Source: RGIG4079 sp045646905 (GTDB lineage Bacteria > Bacteroidota > Bacteroidia > Bacteroidales > Muribaculaceae). From it: a stretch of 64,000 nucleotides of DNA. This document shows positions 51,882 to 60,893 of this stretch, in pieces (the first letter of the stretch is position 1; each line of letters starts with the position of its first letter). The translations under genes and the position numbers were made by a program. The stretch is from NCBI GenBank assembly GCA_045646905.1, contig JAZRLP010000024.1, positions 1 through 64,000 of the forward strand. The letters run 5' to 3'. Under the pieces are notes generated by a model. It made no database searches. It was not told the origin of the DNA and was given only the letters and a program-made list of their open reading frames with translations.

Positions 51882-54800
51882 TTATTTTACCACGATAACA
51901 TCAATTTTATCGGAGCTACCATAAAGGTTGCCACCTTTAAGAATTACATAGGCCTTGTAGTTGCCGTCGTTAACAACTTTTCCGTTAGTGTCTTTGAGGT
52001 CCCATGTGTAGGGGAATGAACAGTTGTTTTTTGTGAATATGCAATTTCCGTTGGCATCTTCAATGATGATACGTCCCATAGGCTCATCCATGAAATTGTG
52101 GTCGAGTGAGAATGTTGCTTCTTTGCGAGCGGGAGTTTCAGCAATGTTGAGTGTTGCAGAGGCGCTACGATTAACTACTACAAATGAAATAGTCTTTGAA
52201 GAACTGTTGCCAGTATTGTCTTTAACGCTTAATGTTAATGTGTGATGTCCATCCTCGATGTCGTTAATGATATATTCAAGCGAAGCACTGCCATCGGCAT
52301 TGATTGTGATTGCTGAGTTGGCAAATGGGAACGATTTCTTGCCATCGAGTGAGAGTGTTGCCATCGCGCCAATATTGTTGGCTGTGTTGATGCCAGTTTC
52401 GTCGGCACTAATAGAAGCAAAGAATGTGAAGTCGCTTCCTACAATATCTCCATTTGCAAATGAAATGTCGTTGATGTAACAGTTCTCGATAACTGGAGCT
52501 GTAGTGTCATCAATAGCAGTTTCGGCGTTATAGTCGCCCATTGTTACATAGTTGAGATATCCCGATGCGCGAGCGCTCTTGTCGTTGCTGATTGCGAAAT
52601 AAGAGATGCGATTGATTGAATTGGGCTTTTGAGCTATTGGGGTAACTAATGAAATTTCAAACTGACCATTGGTTACTGTTGTTGAAATTTCGGCCATTTG
52701 AGTTTCGTCAAAAACTATCGCAAGGCTATCGCTCTTATAATAAGACTTAACTGGTGCCTTGATTGTTGAATCGTTGTATTCAATAACAGCAGTAGATGTG
52801 TTACCGCTCTTCTTAGTGTAGGCCGATATGATTGAAGGACCATCATATATTGAGAGGGTAATGGTGCCATTGAATGATTTTTGGATATTACCATTGTTGT
52901 CAACGATGTTCCCTTTAATGATGTTTTTAGAAAGGGGTGAAATTGATGGATAGGTAGTTGATTCTTTGTCGATGGTCGCATCATTGATTGATGTAGTATT
53001 AACCTTGAGCGATGGTTTGTATAAAGGAAGGGCTGGGTCGCCTGCAAGGTTGTAGCACATGGTGTTTACGCCTAGTGTGCGGTCAGAAATGGTAGTTGAC
53101 GCGCGATTGCGTGCTTTGCGGAAGACATCGCCAATGAGGTCGTTGTTGGTGGCGTTAAATAATTCGCAAGTGAATGCGCGATTGATATATTGGTTAAATT
53201 GCATGTAAACTGTGCGGCTTGCTGCAACAACTGCAATGAAACCACCATCTTCTTTGTAGAGTGATTGCTCGGCCATACCACCATCTTTGCGGTCGAATGA
53301 GAATGCATCGCAAGTAGCAAACATTGCAAATGGAGGATAGCTGTAGGATTTTTCTTTAATATCTTTTGCCGACCATAGGTTCTTTGGCGCAGCGAAAGAT
53401 GTTTCGGCACCGTGTCCAGCAAAGCTAAAAAGAATTTGTCCTTTATTTAATGCTTGAGTCACTAAATCGCGAGCTTCGTGAGCATCGTTATCGGTTGAAG
53501 GATAGAATGTGAGGAATGCACGAGTGCAGGTAGTAGCTGGTGATATTGATAAAATAGAGTCAATATTTTCTTCTTGTTGCATTGCGTGTCCATAGGCATC
53601 ACCTTCGTCGGCAAGAATGACGGCACGGTTAAATACCGGTTGCGTAGGTGGGTTTTGAAGATAATTGATGATTTTGTTTGTAGCGGCTTGGGCATTGACT
53701 TCGGATTGAGCGGGTATGCGACCGATGCCGAGTACTACTTCGGTATTATAGAAGTATTCGGGCACATATTCATCGTTGAGCATTCCAAAGTATGAGTCGC
53801 CACAGAATGCCTTGGCTGCACTGCGAGCATCTTCAACGATTTCGGCTTGGTAGGTAAGAAGGCGATCGTCTTTGGGGAAGATTACTCCACGATTGTCCCA
53901 CGAACCTTCGCCAAACAATAGAAGGTATTTAAGTTTATTCTTGTTGCGGTCGTATAACATTTTGAGGAAACGACGATATCCCATTGCTGAGGGTGTCCCC
54001 GATGAAAATTCATTGAATATTTTTTCTTGGTTTACTACCAATACGCTCAAGTTTTGATAGTCGCGGTGAGCTTGTGCGACTTTTTCGGCATATGGCTCGC
54101 AAAGGTTGTTGGTTATGATGACCATATTGGGTGTTGAGATGTTGTGGAGATTTTGGTTTTCCACTTTCCCAGCAAATTCCACTTTGTGCATCTCTTTTGT
54201 TGGGTCAAATGCCACAAGGCAAGCCTGACCAGTATTAGCAAAAATATAACTTTTGTCAAATGTACCGATGAGGCGTTTTGAACTTTCATAATACTTTGTA
54301 GAGTGAGGATAGATGTTAAATGGATTTGTCACATTCCACACTTGAACATTTTCGTTGCCGTTAGAGAGGATGAAGTTGGTATTGGCATTAATGCCAGCAA
54401 ACGACATTCTCAATTGAGCATTGTTGTTGAGGTTGTTTTGTCGACGATAAATGATATATGCATTGTCAACGGCTGCATATGTGGCAGTTTTATCAGAAGG
54501 GAATGAGATGGTAAACGATAACTCACGAGCAGTAGTATCGTTGGTTTTAAAAGTTATTTCGCCATCGCTTGTGTAGAAATATTGTGATTCAAGCGAACTT
54601 GGAATAACTTGATTGTTTTTTGTCTTGGTGATGAGTGAAGCAGGGTAGTCAAAATCTACATTTAGTGCTGTATAAGCAGGAACTTTAGCACCATAGTTGT
54701 ATTTGAAAATTGCATCGGCATCGCTTGAATAAGGGTCAATGAGGTTAAACTTATATGTTTGAGGCCCATTGAGAAGGTTTTTGTCAAAGAAGTAGGTCCC

Positions 54801-55346
54801 AGCCATACCGGGATTTTCAACTTCGTTTTCAATGTATAATATGTTGTTATGATATTCACGGCTGAGTATGTTGCTCAAGTTGTATCCTATAGCCGAGGGT
54901 ATGGGAGTTGTAGTATTAGAGTAATCGCTCAAAAAATAGTATCCGGCCGAAGAATACATATTGCGCAATACTTCGATCTTTTTTTCATCAGAACCGAGAT
55001 TAATTTTATAGTCGGGCTCACCATAGAATATGATTTTGTCATCGCCATAATATACTGGTTGAGCGGGAAGGTCATCGGGTAAGTTTGCGTCGAAGGTGTT
55101 TTTGGTCAACTGCGAGCCACCATATCCATATACGCACACTTTTGAAGGGTCAGAAAATCCCCATTCGCGAAGTTGGTCATAGGTGATTTCTTGCATCCCT
55201 ATTTCGGTAACTTTAACTTTTACCCAGTTGCCCGAATTGAGTTTTGAGTTGCTTGTATAGTATGACGGAGTATATGCGCCAGCAAAGTTGAAACAATTTA
55301 ATGCAATAAAGCAAACGATAAATTTAGATATGTTTCGTAATATCAT
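51882..55346 (-). CDS. porU: PorU-type C25 peptidase, paralogue 1
   Basis: PorU is the gingipain-family (C25) cysteine protease that removes T9SS sorting domains at the cell surface. The 1154-residue protein has a signal peptide, an N-terminal beta region with WGFSDPSKVCVYGYGG, the C25 domain with His645 (FAGHGAE) and Cys679 (FATCDAF), 34 residues apart, and a C-terminal FlgD-like Ig domain (WDLKDTNGKVVNDGNYKAYVI). It is next to porV, as porU is in Porphyromonas gingivalis. The second copy at 56733 looks closer to the canonical active-site text, so which one is the functional sortase cannot be decided here. Confidence 0.85.
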   Translation of the reverse strand: MILRNISKFIVCFIALNCFNFAGAYTPSYYTSNSKLNSGNWVKVKVTEIGMQEITYDQLREWGFSDPSKVCVYGYGGSQLTKNTFDANLPDDLPAQPVYYGDDKIIFYGEPDYKINLGSDEKKIEVLRNMYSSAGYYFLSDYSNTTTPIPSAIGYNLSNILSREYHNNILYIENEVENPGMAGTYFFDKNLLNGPQTYKFNLIDPYSSDADAIFKYNYGAKVPAYTALNVDFDYPASLITKTKNNQVIPSSLESQYFYTSDGEITFKTNDTTARELSFTISFPSDKTATYAAVDNAYIIYRRQNNLNNNAQLRMSFAGINANTNFILSNGNENVQVWNVTNPFNIYPHSTKYYESSKRLIGTFDKSYIFANTGQACLVAFDPTKEMHKVEFAGKVENQNLHNISTPNMVIITNNLCEPYAEKVAQAHRDYQNLSVLVVNQEKIFNEFSSGTPSAMGYRRFLKMLYDRNKNKLKYLLLFGEGSWDNRGVIFPKDDRLLTYQAEIVEDARSAAKAFCGDSYFGMLNDEYVPEYFYNTEVVLGIGRIPAQSEVNAQAATNKIINYLQNPPTQPVFNRAVILADEGDAYGHAMQQEENIDSILSISPATTCTRAFLTFYPSTDNDAHEARDLVTQALNKGQILFSFAGHGAETSFAAPKNLWSAKDIKEKSYSYPPFAMFATCDAFSFDRKDGGMAEQSLYKEDGGFIAVVAASRTVYMQFNQYINRAFTCELFNATNNDLIGDVFRKARNRASTTISDRTLGVNTMCYNLAGDPALPLYKPSLKVNTTSINDATIDKESTTYPSISPLSKNIIKGNIVDNNGNIQKSFNGTITLSIYDGPSIISAYTKKSGNTSTAVIEYNDSTIKAPVKSYYKSDSLAIVFDETQMAEISTTVTNGQFEISLVTPIAQKPNSINRISYFAISNDKSARASGYLNYVTMGDYNAETAIDDTTAPVIENCYINDISFANGDIVGSDFTFFASISADETGINTANNIGAMATLSLDGKKSFPFANSAITINADGSASLEYIINDIEDGHHTLTLSVKDNTGNSSSKTISFVVVNRSASATLNIAETPARKEATFSLDHNFMDEPMGRIIIEDANGNCIFTKNNCSFPYTWDLKDTNGKVVNDGNYKAYVILKGGNLYGSSDKIDVIVVK

Positions 55347-55355
55347 AGCAATATG

Positions 55356-55922
55356 TTATTTAAATTTTAATCTTATGTTGTTTTCTTCGTTTAATTTGCC
55401 ATCGATGATGGTGTTGATTGTGATGTCGTCACCTATTGCTAATGCAACAGGTGCTATGATGTCGCCGATTTTAAGAGTAAGATATCGGCTTAAAAGTTCA
55501 ATGGTTTTTTCAATAGCAAGTTGTTCAATGTTGATTGAAACCTTTTGTGAGTCGATTTCGATTGACAATGATTTGAAGCTATCTAATGACTCAAATTCTA
55601 CCCAGTCGCCAATGATGAATGCACCATCAAAAGCTGTAGTAATGGCCGAAGCCTGAATTGATTGTTCGAAGTCGATGGGGCGAGTGCGCACAGCTAATGC
55701 TATGGCATCAATATAGCGATGAGCAAATTTTGCTGCAATGTTTTTGCCCAATCGTTTTACCCTAAAGGCTATGGTTACCTCATATTTCCATTGTTGAGAA
55801 AATGAGGGGATGAAAAATGGTTTGCCCTCGCGAATGATTGCCGAATCGGGGATAATCGATAGATGGTTTATGGCTTCATCTACCGGTTGATTGAGGGCTC
55901 TATTTATAGCGAGGATTTTCAT
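55356..55922 (-). CDS. FAH-like protein with eroded active site
   Basis: Residues 25-75 (PDSAIIREGKPFFIPSFS ... RLGKNIAAKFAHRYIDA) closely follow the fumarylacetoacetate hydrolase family of Bacteroidota. The metal site is eroded: the E-x-E ligands read E48-V-T50, the GID-x-T-x-RD helix reads AVRTRPIDF, the Lys-Gly-Phe-Asp motif reads TAFDG, and the TGTPSGVG end is APVALAIG. At 188 residues it is slightly short. The start overlaps the rex stop by 4 bases (ATGA), so it is translated with rex. It is probably no longer an enzyme and may be a binding or regulatory partner; function unknown. Confidence 0.7.
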   Translation of the reverse strand: MKILAINRALNQPVDEAINHLSIIPDSAIIREGKPFFIPSFSQQWKYEVTIAFRVKRLGKNIAAKFAHRYIDAIALAVRTRPIDFEQSIQASAITTAFDGAFIIGDWVEFESLDSFKSLSIEIDSQKVSINIEQLAIEKTIELLSRYLTLKIGDIIAPVALAIGDDITINTIIDGKLNEENNIRLKFK

Positions 55923-56578
55923 TTTGGTTGTTGTTTTTGGTTGTCGAGACGATTATACATTACGGCAAGATGTGAATATATTGAGGTGTTTTGCACCACA
56001 ATATTTTCTGATAGTTTAATGCGCGATGGGGTGAAATTCCATATCGCTTTAATGCCGTTGGCAACGGTTAAGTCAGCGACATTTTGTGCTTGGTCGACTG
56101 GTACTGCAATGACAGCAATTTCGGCATTAAGCGATTTGCGTTTTGTTTCAAGGTCAGAAATGTTGTAGATGGGAATGCCACAAATTTTTGACCCAATGAT
56201 GGAAGGATTTACATCAAATCCAGCTACGATGTTCAGCCCATATCGCGATAGCCCCGAGTCGTGAATGAGCGCACCTCCCAAACTACCCACACCTATGATG
56301 ATGGCGTTGTGAACTTCCTTGAAACCGAGGAAGTCTTGTAGTACCATTTCAAGCGTTTTTACCTCATATCCTATGCGAGTTTTTCCTTTGATGTTGAGGA
56401 AAGATAAATCTTTTGCTATCTGTGACGCATCAACATTGAGGTCTTTGGCTATTTGGGTCGATGACACATGCTCTACATTGCGAGAATTTAGCATTGTTAC
56501 ATAAGCCAAGTACCAAGGCAACCTTCTCAAGGTTGGCTCGGGGAGAATTTCTCGTGTATTGTTGCGTATGTCGCTCAT
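55919..56578 (-). CDS. rex: Redox-sensing transcriptional repressor Rex
   Basis: Rex represses anaerobic and fermentative genes and lets go when NADH binds. The 219-residue protein has the N-terminal winged helix (LPEPTLRRLPWYLAYVTML ... VSSTQIAKDLNVDASQIAKDLSFL) and a Rossmann domain with GVGSLGGAL and the conserved AVPVDQAQNVADLTVANGIKAIWNFTP, plus the C-terminal swapped helix (SIYSHLAVMYNRL). It is followed by the FAH-like gene with a 4-base overlap. A full promoter lies upstream. Confidence 0.95.
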   Translation of the reverse strand: MSDIRNNTREILPEPTLRRLPWYLAYVTMLNSRNVEHVSSTQIAKDLNVDASQIAKDLSFLNIKGKTRIGYEVKTLEMVLQDFLGFKEVHNAIIIGVGSLGGALIHDSGLSRYGLNIVAGFDVNPSIIGSKICGIPIYNISDLETKRKSLNAEIAVIAVPVDQAQNVADLTVANGIKAIWNFTPSRIKLSENIVVQNTSIYSHLAVMYNRLDNQKQQPK

Positions 56579-56600
56579 TGTCGTTAGGATATATTTGCGA

Positions 56601-56632
56601 CAAATTTACTAATAATTATGATTTTACGCAAA
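56601..56632 (-). promoter_or_regulatory. Promoter of rex
   Basis: On the minus strand TTTG (56629-56632), a 20-base spacer and TAAATTTG (56601-56608), 22 bases before the rex start. Confidence 0.7.
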
Positions 56633-56655
56633 TGAAAAGTGATTCTTGTGCTAAA

Positions 56656-56704
56656 GAAAAAATATTATAGGTCTATTATGTCATTTTCAACACAATAGAC
56701 CTAT
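56656..56704 (-). terminator. Terminator after porU paralogue 2
   Basis: ATAGGTCTATT (56667-56677) pairs with AATAGACCTAT (56694-56704), and the minus strand runs on into a T-rich stretch. Confidence 0.7.
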
Positions 56705-56732
56705 TATGGGGTATCGTTTACTTCAATGCTTA

Positions 56733-59700
56733 TTATTGGGCTGCAACTGCAAGTTTGCGAGCGCCCGAACTGAAGTCTTGTCCGTTGGTAGAGATAGATG
56801 CTTTATATACATATATGCCGCGATTTACGCGTCGGCCCACCATGTCGCAAAGGTCCCAATTGATGGGGGTAGAGATGAACATATCGCTTTGCCCTGTGCG
56901 AGTTGATTGCCACACGAGTCGGCCCATGAGGTCAAATACCTCAATCGTAACGGTTGCCATAGCATTGGGGCGGTCGTGCTTGATATAGAAGTTTACATCG
57001 GTGTGAGCAGGGTTTACATCGGTATATATATCAAACATATTTGGAACCATTCCGTTGACTACTTTTATTGAAACGGTTTTCTCTGAAGAGTTGCCCGATG
57101 TGTCCCAAACTTTTAATTTGATAGAGTGGTTTCCGTCGGGAATGTTTTCGATTGGGTAGTTAATAATTCCACTTGAAATATCGCTAATGATGGGGGTGTA
57201 GTATAATGCCACATCGTTGTAGTCTTTTTCTCCGTCAAGGCGTATTGACATTTGGTGTCCCACGCCTGCCGAAGATAGGTTGATGCTCACATTGTCAGAT
57301 ACTTGAGCAATCAATAAGGGTGATTCGTTTACGACATCGCCATCGGCAAATCCTTCGTGATTGAGATAGATGTATTCAATTACTGGGGCGATAGTATCGG
57401 GTAGTGCCGAGTTGTCAAAACCATAAACATAGAAACTTCTATTGCACCCTATGGCTTCCATGCCGTTGTCGGCTTGAGCATATAGGTTGAGAGTGGCTTC
57501 GCGGAAATTGTTGGCAATTTCGGTGGGCATGGGTATTGTAATGGTGAATGCTCCATTAATAACCGAGTCGCGACCAGCATAAAGTTTTGAACCATGTTCT
57601 TCAAACACAACTTCTTTGCCGTCGTCTTCATGTGTGTAACCATGCGAAGTAGTGCTCTTTTCGGCATCGTATAGAGTAGAGTGAATGATGCCCGTGAAGT
57701 TAGAAAGATCGGTGTCATTGACATCGGTAATGCGTCCTTTGATAATGGCATTTTGGCGAGCTTGGATAACACTTTGCTCTCCTTGATCAACATAAGATCC
57801 GTTTATCTCCGATACTTTGGCCAATGAAGAGGGTATGTCTAAACGCATTGCAGGGTCGCCCATGAGTGTGAAGCGCAGTTTGTTGCGGTCTTGAACTATT
57901 GCTCCGTTTTTAGAAATATTGTTTTTGGCTTGTTGTAATATTTCGCCGAGGGTGAGTGGTCGGCCGTTTTCATCGCGTTTTAGCGCATAGTTAGCAACTG
58001 CGGTTGAAAGCAAGCCGTTGTTTGCGATATATACAGGACGAGTGGCCGATATGGCGCCAATGATACCGCCATCGGGAATGTGATACATCACTTCGGCACC
58101 CGATGCCGAGTTGCCATCCCAACGAAGATAGTCGCAAGTTGCAGCATAAAGGAATGGTATTTTTTTGAGATATAGACTACTCATCTCGGTGTATGATAGC
58201 AGGCCGTCGTGAGTCCAAGAAGTAGTGTTGGCGTGGCCTACATAGTTCCACCAAAGAGTTCCTTCTTCAAGCAGACGGAACATTTGAGCCTTTGCTTGAG
58301 GATATGTGTTGCCTTCGCGAGTAAAGGCATCAATATATACTTTATTGTAAATGAAGTCTTTGCCCGAGGTGCTTTGTGACATGATGTTCCACATGTCTTC
58401 GGTTTGCTCCATGTGGATACCGTTGTCCATATCATCGGCAACGAAAAGTACTTGGTTTTTCCATTCGCTCTTGTCCGAAGAGTTGACATATCGGTAAAGT
58501 TTGTCAACGGCCGACTTGGCTTCCTCTTCGCTACGCACAGGGATGCGTCCCACGGCTATACAATAGTGGTCGCTACCAAAATTAGTGCCTGAATTATCGT
58601 TTAGGAATGCAAGAATATCATCGGTACAGAAACTTTCGTTGTCGTCAAGACCTTTGTCGGATTGCCAAATGGGTATTGTTTTGTATCCAAGTGTTTGCAT
58701 TTCGCTGGTTAAGTGGCGATTATCAAATGTGCCACGGCCAAATAAAAGGACATATTTAAGAGGCGATGCTCCTTCTTGTCCACGGTCCCATAGCATCTTG
58801 AGCATTTTGCGAAATGCATTAACATCGGGAGCGCCCGATGCAAACTCATTAAATACTAAGTCTTGATTCACAACCAATACATTGAGCGAGTCTTCGGAGT
58901 TGCGATGTAGGTCGGCAAGTCGTTCGGCTTGAGATTGCCACTCGTCAATGGTGAAAATTACCATGTCGGGGGTCTCAAGGTTGTGCAGATTTTGGTTACT
59001 CACTTTGCCCACAAATGTAGGAGAAGGAAGTGCTGCATTTTCGTTCCATGCCACATATTCGCGAGCCCCAGTATAACTGTTTTTAAAGGCAATGCCATCG
59101 CTCGATGAGATAGTTTTTATAGCGCTGATTTCGAGCGGTTTTGTAATGTCCCACACATGGGTTGTGTTATCACCACCGGTGAGTGTCAACAATGGCTTTT
59201 TTGCACGGAATTTGAGAGTGCCGTTATGTAGTTTTAACTTGCGAGTATAGTTGATTGTGATGTAGTTGAGGTTGGCAAGTTGTATTGATGATTGTGATGA
59301 GAGTTTTACTCCTAATGATAGTTCGTTGTTTGAAACCTTGAAGGAGTGGCGAGTTGTGGTTGAACGAGCATGGATGTAGGCGCTCTCGGTGCAAGCCGGA
59401 ATCTTGTCGGAAGAAACACCTTGTAAAGTCTCACCATTGGCGGTGAAAGTTAGCATTGACGGTGCTGCTACGGATTTTGCGACGAAACTACATTCCATCC
59501 ACACTTCTTGAGTGTTGTCAATGTCGGGGAGGCTGAATTTAAATGTTTGCGATGGAGAATATTTAAAGTCTTCGCCCACCAATAAGTGCCCTGTTTCTCC
59601 GTGATTTATCATGTCTTTTTCGTGATAAATCGATTCGATGAACGAGCTTATGGCATCGGTTAAATCAGATTGTGAAATATCCTTGCCAATAACGGGGATT

Positions 59701-60152
59701 TCAGATGATTGAGCCGACTCGCGGTCGCTGATGAAATAATACCCTTCGGTTGAGAATGGGTTGATTGATTGAACATAATTGCCGTCGGTCGTGGTCCATG
59801 TTTCGGGGCCTTGAGCATAAAAAACGATACCTTTATCGGTGTGATGAGAACGCACGATGGGGAGGTCGTCGATGAATGATGACGAACTTAAGGCATCGGG
59901 GAGGCGTTTGCCTCCATATCCATAAACATTCACCTTTGAAGGGTCGCTAAAACCCCATTTTTGGAGGTCGGAGTTAGATATGAGATATACCCCCGATTTT
60001 GGAACACTGATTTTGGCCCAGTTGCCCTCGCTTAATGCCGAGTTTTCGCTATAAGTAGTTAGCGAAAACGCATTTAATGATAGCGGGTTGGCGATAAAGA
60101 ACAGCCCTATGATGAATAGTGCTATTCGTGATAATATGTTGTTGATATTCAT
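56733..60152 (-). CDS. PorU-type C25 peptidase, paralogue 2
   Basis: A second T9SS sortase-like protease, 1139 residues, with a signal peptide and the same N-terminal text (WGFSDPSKVNVYGYGG) as paralogue 1. The C25 domain has His640 (NYVGHANTT) and Cys673 (AATCDYLRWD), 33 residues apart as in P. gingivalis PorU. GGIIGAISATRPVY after the Cys also fits canonical PorU. The end is a FlgD-like Ig domain (INWDLCDMVGRRVNRGIYVYKASI). It stands alone between the cvpA operon (divergent) and rex. The active-site context suggests that this copy may be the true PorU. Confidence 0.85.
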   Translation of the reverse strand: MNINNILSRIALFIIGLFFIANPLSLNAFSLTTYSENSALSEGNWAKISVPKSGVYLISNSDLQKWGFSDPSKVNVYGYGGKRLPDALSSSSFIDDLPIVRSHHTDKGIVFYAQGPETWTTTDGNYVQSINPFSTEGYYFISDRESAQSSEIPVIGKDISQSDLTDAISSFIESIYHEKDMINHGETGHLLVGEDFKYSPSQTFKFSLPDIDNTQEVWMECSFVAKSVAAPSMLTFTANGETLQGVSSDKIPACTESAYIHARSTTTRHSFKVSNNELSLGVKLSSQSSIQLANLNYITINYTRKLKLHNGTLKFRAKKPLLTLTGGDNTTHVWDITKPLEISAIKTISSSDGIAFKNSYTGAREYVAWNENAALPSPTFVGKVSNQNLHNLETPDMVIFTIDEWQSQAERLADLHRNSEDSLNVLVVNQDLVFNEFASGAPDVNAFRKMLKMLWDRGQEGASPLKYVLLFGRGTFDNRHLTSEMQTLGYKTIPIWQSDKGLDDNESFCTDDILAFLNDNSGTNFGSDHYCIAVGRIPVRSEEEAKSAVDKLYRYVNSSDKSEWKNQVLFVADDMDNGIHMEQTEDMWNIMSQSTSGKDFIYNKVYIDAFTREGNTYPQAKAQMFRLLEEGTLWWNYVGHANTTSWTHDGLLSYTEMSSLYLKKIPFLYAATCDYLRWDGNSASGAEVMYHIPDGGIIGAISATRPVYIANNGLLSTAVANYALKRDENGRPLTLGEILQQAKNNISKNGAIVQDRNKLRFTLMGDPAMRLDIPSSLAKVSEINGSYVDQGEQSVIQARQNAIIKGRITDVNDTDLSNFTGIIHSTLYDAEKSTTSHGYTHEDDGKEVVFEEHGSKLYAGRDSVINGAFTITIPMPTEIANNFREATLNLYAQADNGMEAIGCNRSFYVYGFDNSALPDTIAPVIEYIYLNHEGFADGDVVNESPLLIAQVSDNVSINLSSAGVGHQMSIRLDGEKDYNDVALYYTPIISDISSGIINYPIENIPDGNHSIKLKVWDTSGNSSEKTVSIKVVNGMVPNMFDIYTDVNPAHTDVNFYIKHDRPNAMATVTIEVFDLMGRLVWQSTRTGQSDMFISTPINWDLCDMVGRRVNRGIYVYKASISTNGQDFSSGARKLAVAAQ

Positions 60153-60325
60153 ATAAATTTAAAATCTGCAAAAATGCGATAAAACGCCATTTATTCCTAC
60201 ATATAAACGCAATTAAGGTGAATTTATTGTGTAGCAGTTGGTAAGAGATGAAAAGTGATTGATAAATTACCTTTACATAAGTAAAATTCTATGGTAATGA
60301 GCATAAGAAAAAGAATTTTATTTGT

Positions 60326-60333
60326 TAACTTTG
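60326..60333 (+). promoter_or_regulatory. -7 box of the cvpA-suf operon
   Basis: TAACTTTG followed by CA, 23 bases before the cvpA start at 60357. Confidence 0.55.
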
Positions 60334-60356
60334 CATTCTTAAAAAATAAAATAGGT

Positions 60357-60893
60357 ATGAGCACTTTAGACATAGTGATGATAGTGGTAATAGTAGTGTC
60401 GGCAGCATATGGATACTACAAGGGCATATTGTCGCAAATGGGTGCGTTGGCTGGCGTGCTTGTGGGGATAGTTTGTTGTCGCTTATTTGCGGCAGAATTA
60501 GCCTCGTTTATGAACGAAACATTCCTCGACCCAGCAACCTCAAAGGCCTCTTCGCGCTTTATGAACTCGGTGTTAGCTCAAGTTGTTTTATTTTTAGCTG
60601 GATATTTTGGCGCTCGTTGGGCTGCATCGCTAATCGCTACGGTACTCAAAACTATAAAATTGGGTGCTGTGAATAGGTTTGCGGGAGCTGTGTTTGCCGT
60701 AGTGCAATGGCTTGTGGTATTGAGTTTGATACTTAATGTGTGGATAGCAATATTCCCCGAAACTGAGTTGCTGAAGTCGTCGAGTGGTATTGCCGATGAA
60801 CGATTGATTAATCTTGCCCCCGATATTTTGGGGTCGGAAACTGCTCAAGAAATGTTTGAGTCGGCAACTGAATTGATAAATAACGATAAATGA
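60357..60893 (+). CDS. cvpA: CvpA family membrane protein
   Basis: A 178-residue inner-membrane protein with four hydrophobic segments and the CvpA opening STLDIVMIVVIVVSAAYGYYKGI. In E. coli the family was named for colicin V production; its general role is not settled. The start at 60357 is preferred because the in-frame ATG at 60291 lies upstream of the promoter box. Its stop overlaps the sufB start (ATGA), which ties it to the suf genes. Confidence 0.87.
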   Translation: MSTLDIVMIVVIVVSAAYGYYKGILSQMGALAGVLVGIVCCRLFAAELASFMNETFLDPATSKASSRFMNSVLAQVVLFLAGYFGARWAASLIATVLKTIKLGAVNRFAGAVFAVVQWLVVLSLILNVWIAIFPETELLKSSSGIADERLINLAPDILGSETAQEMFESATELINNDK

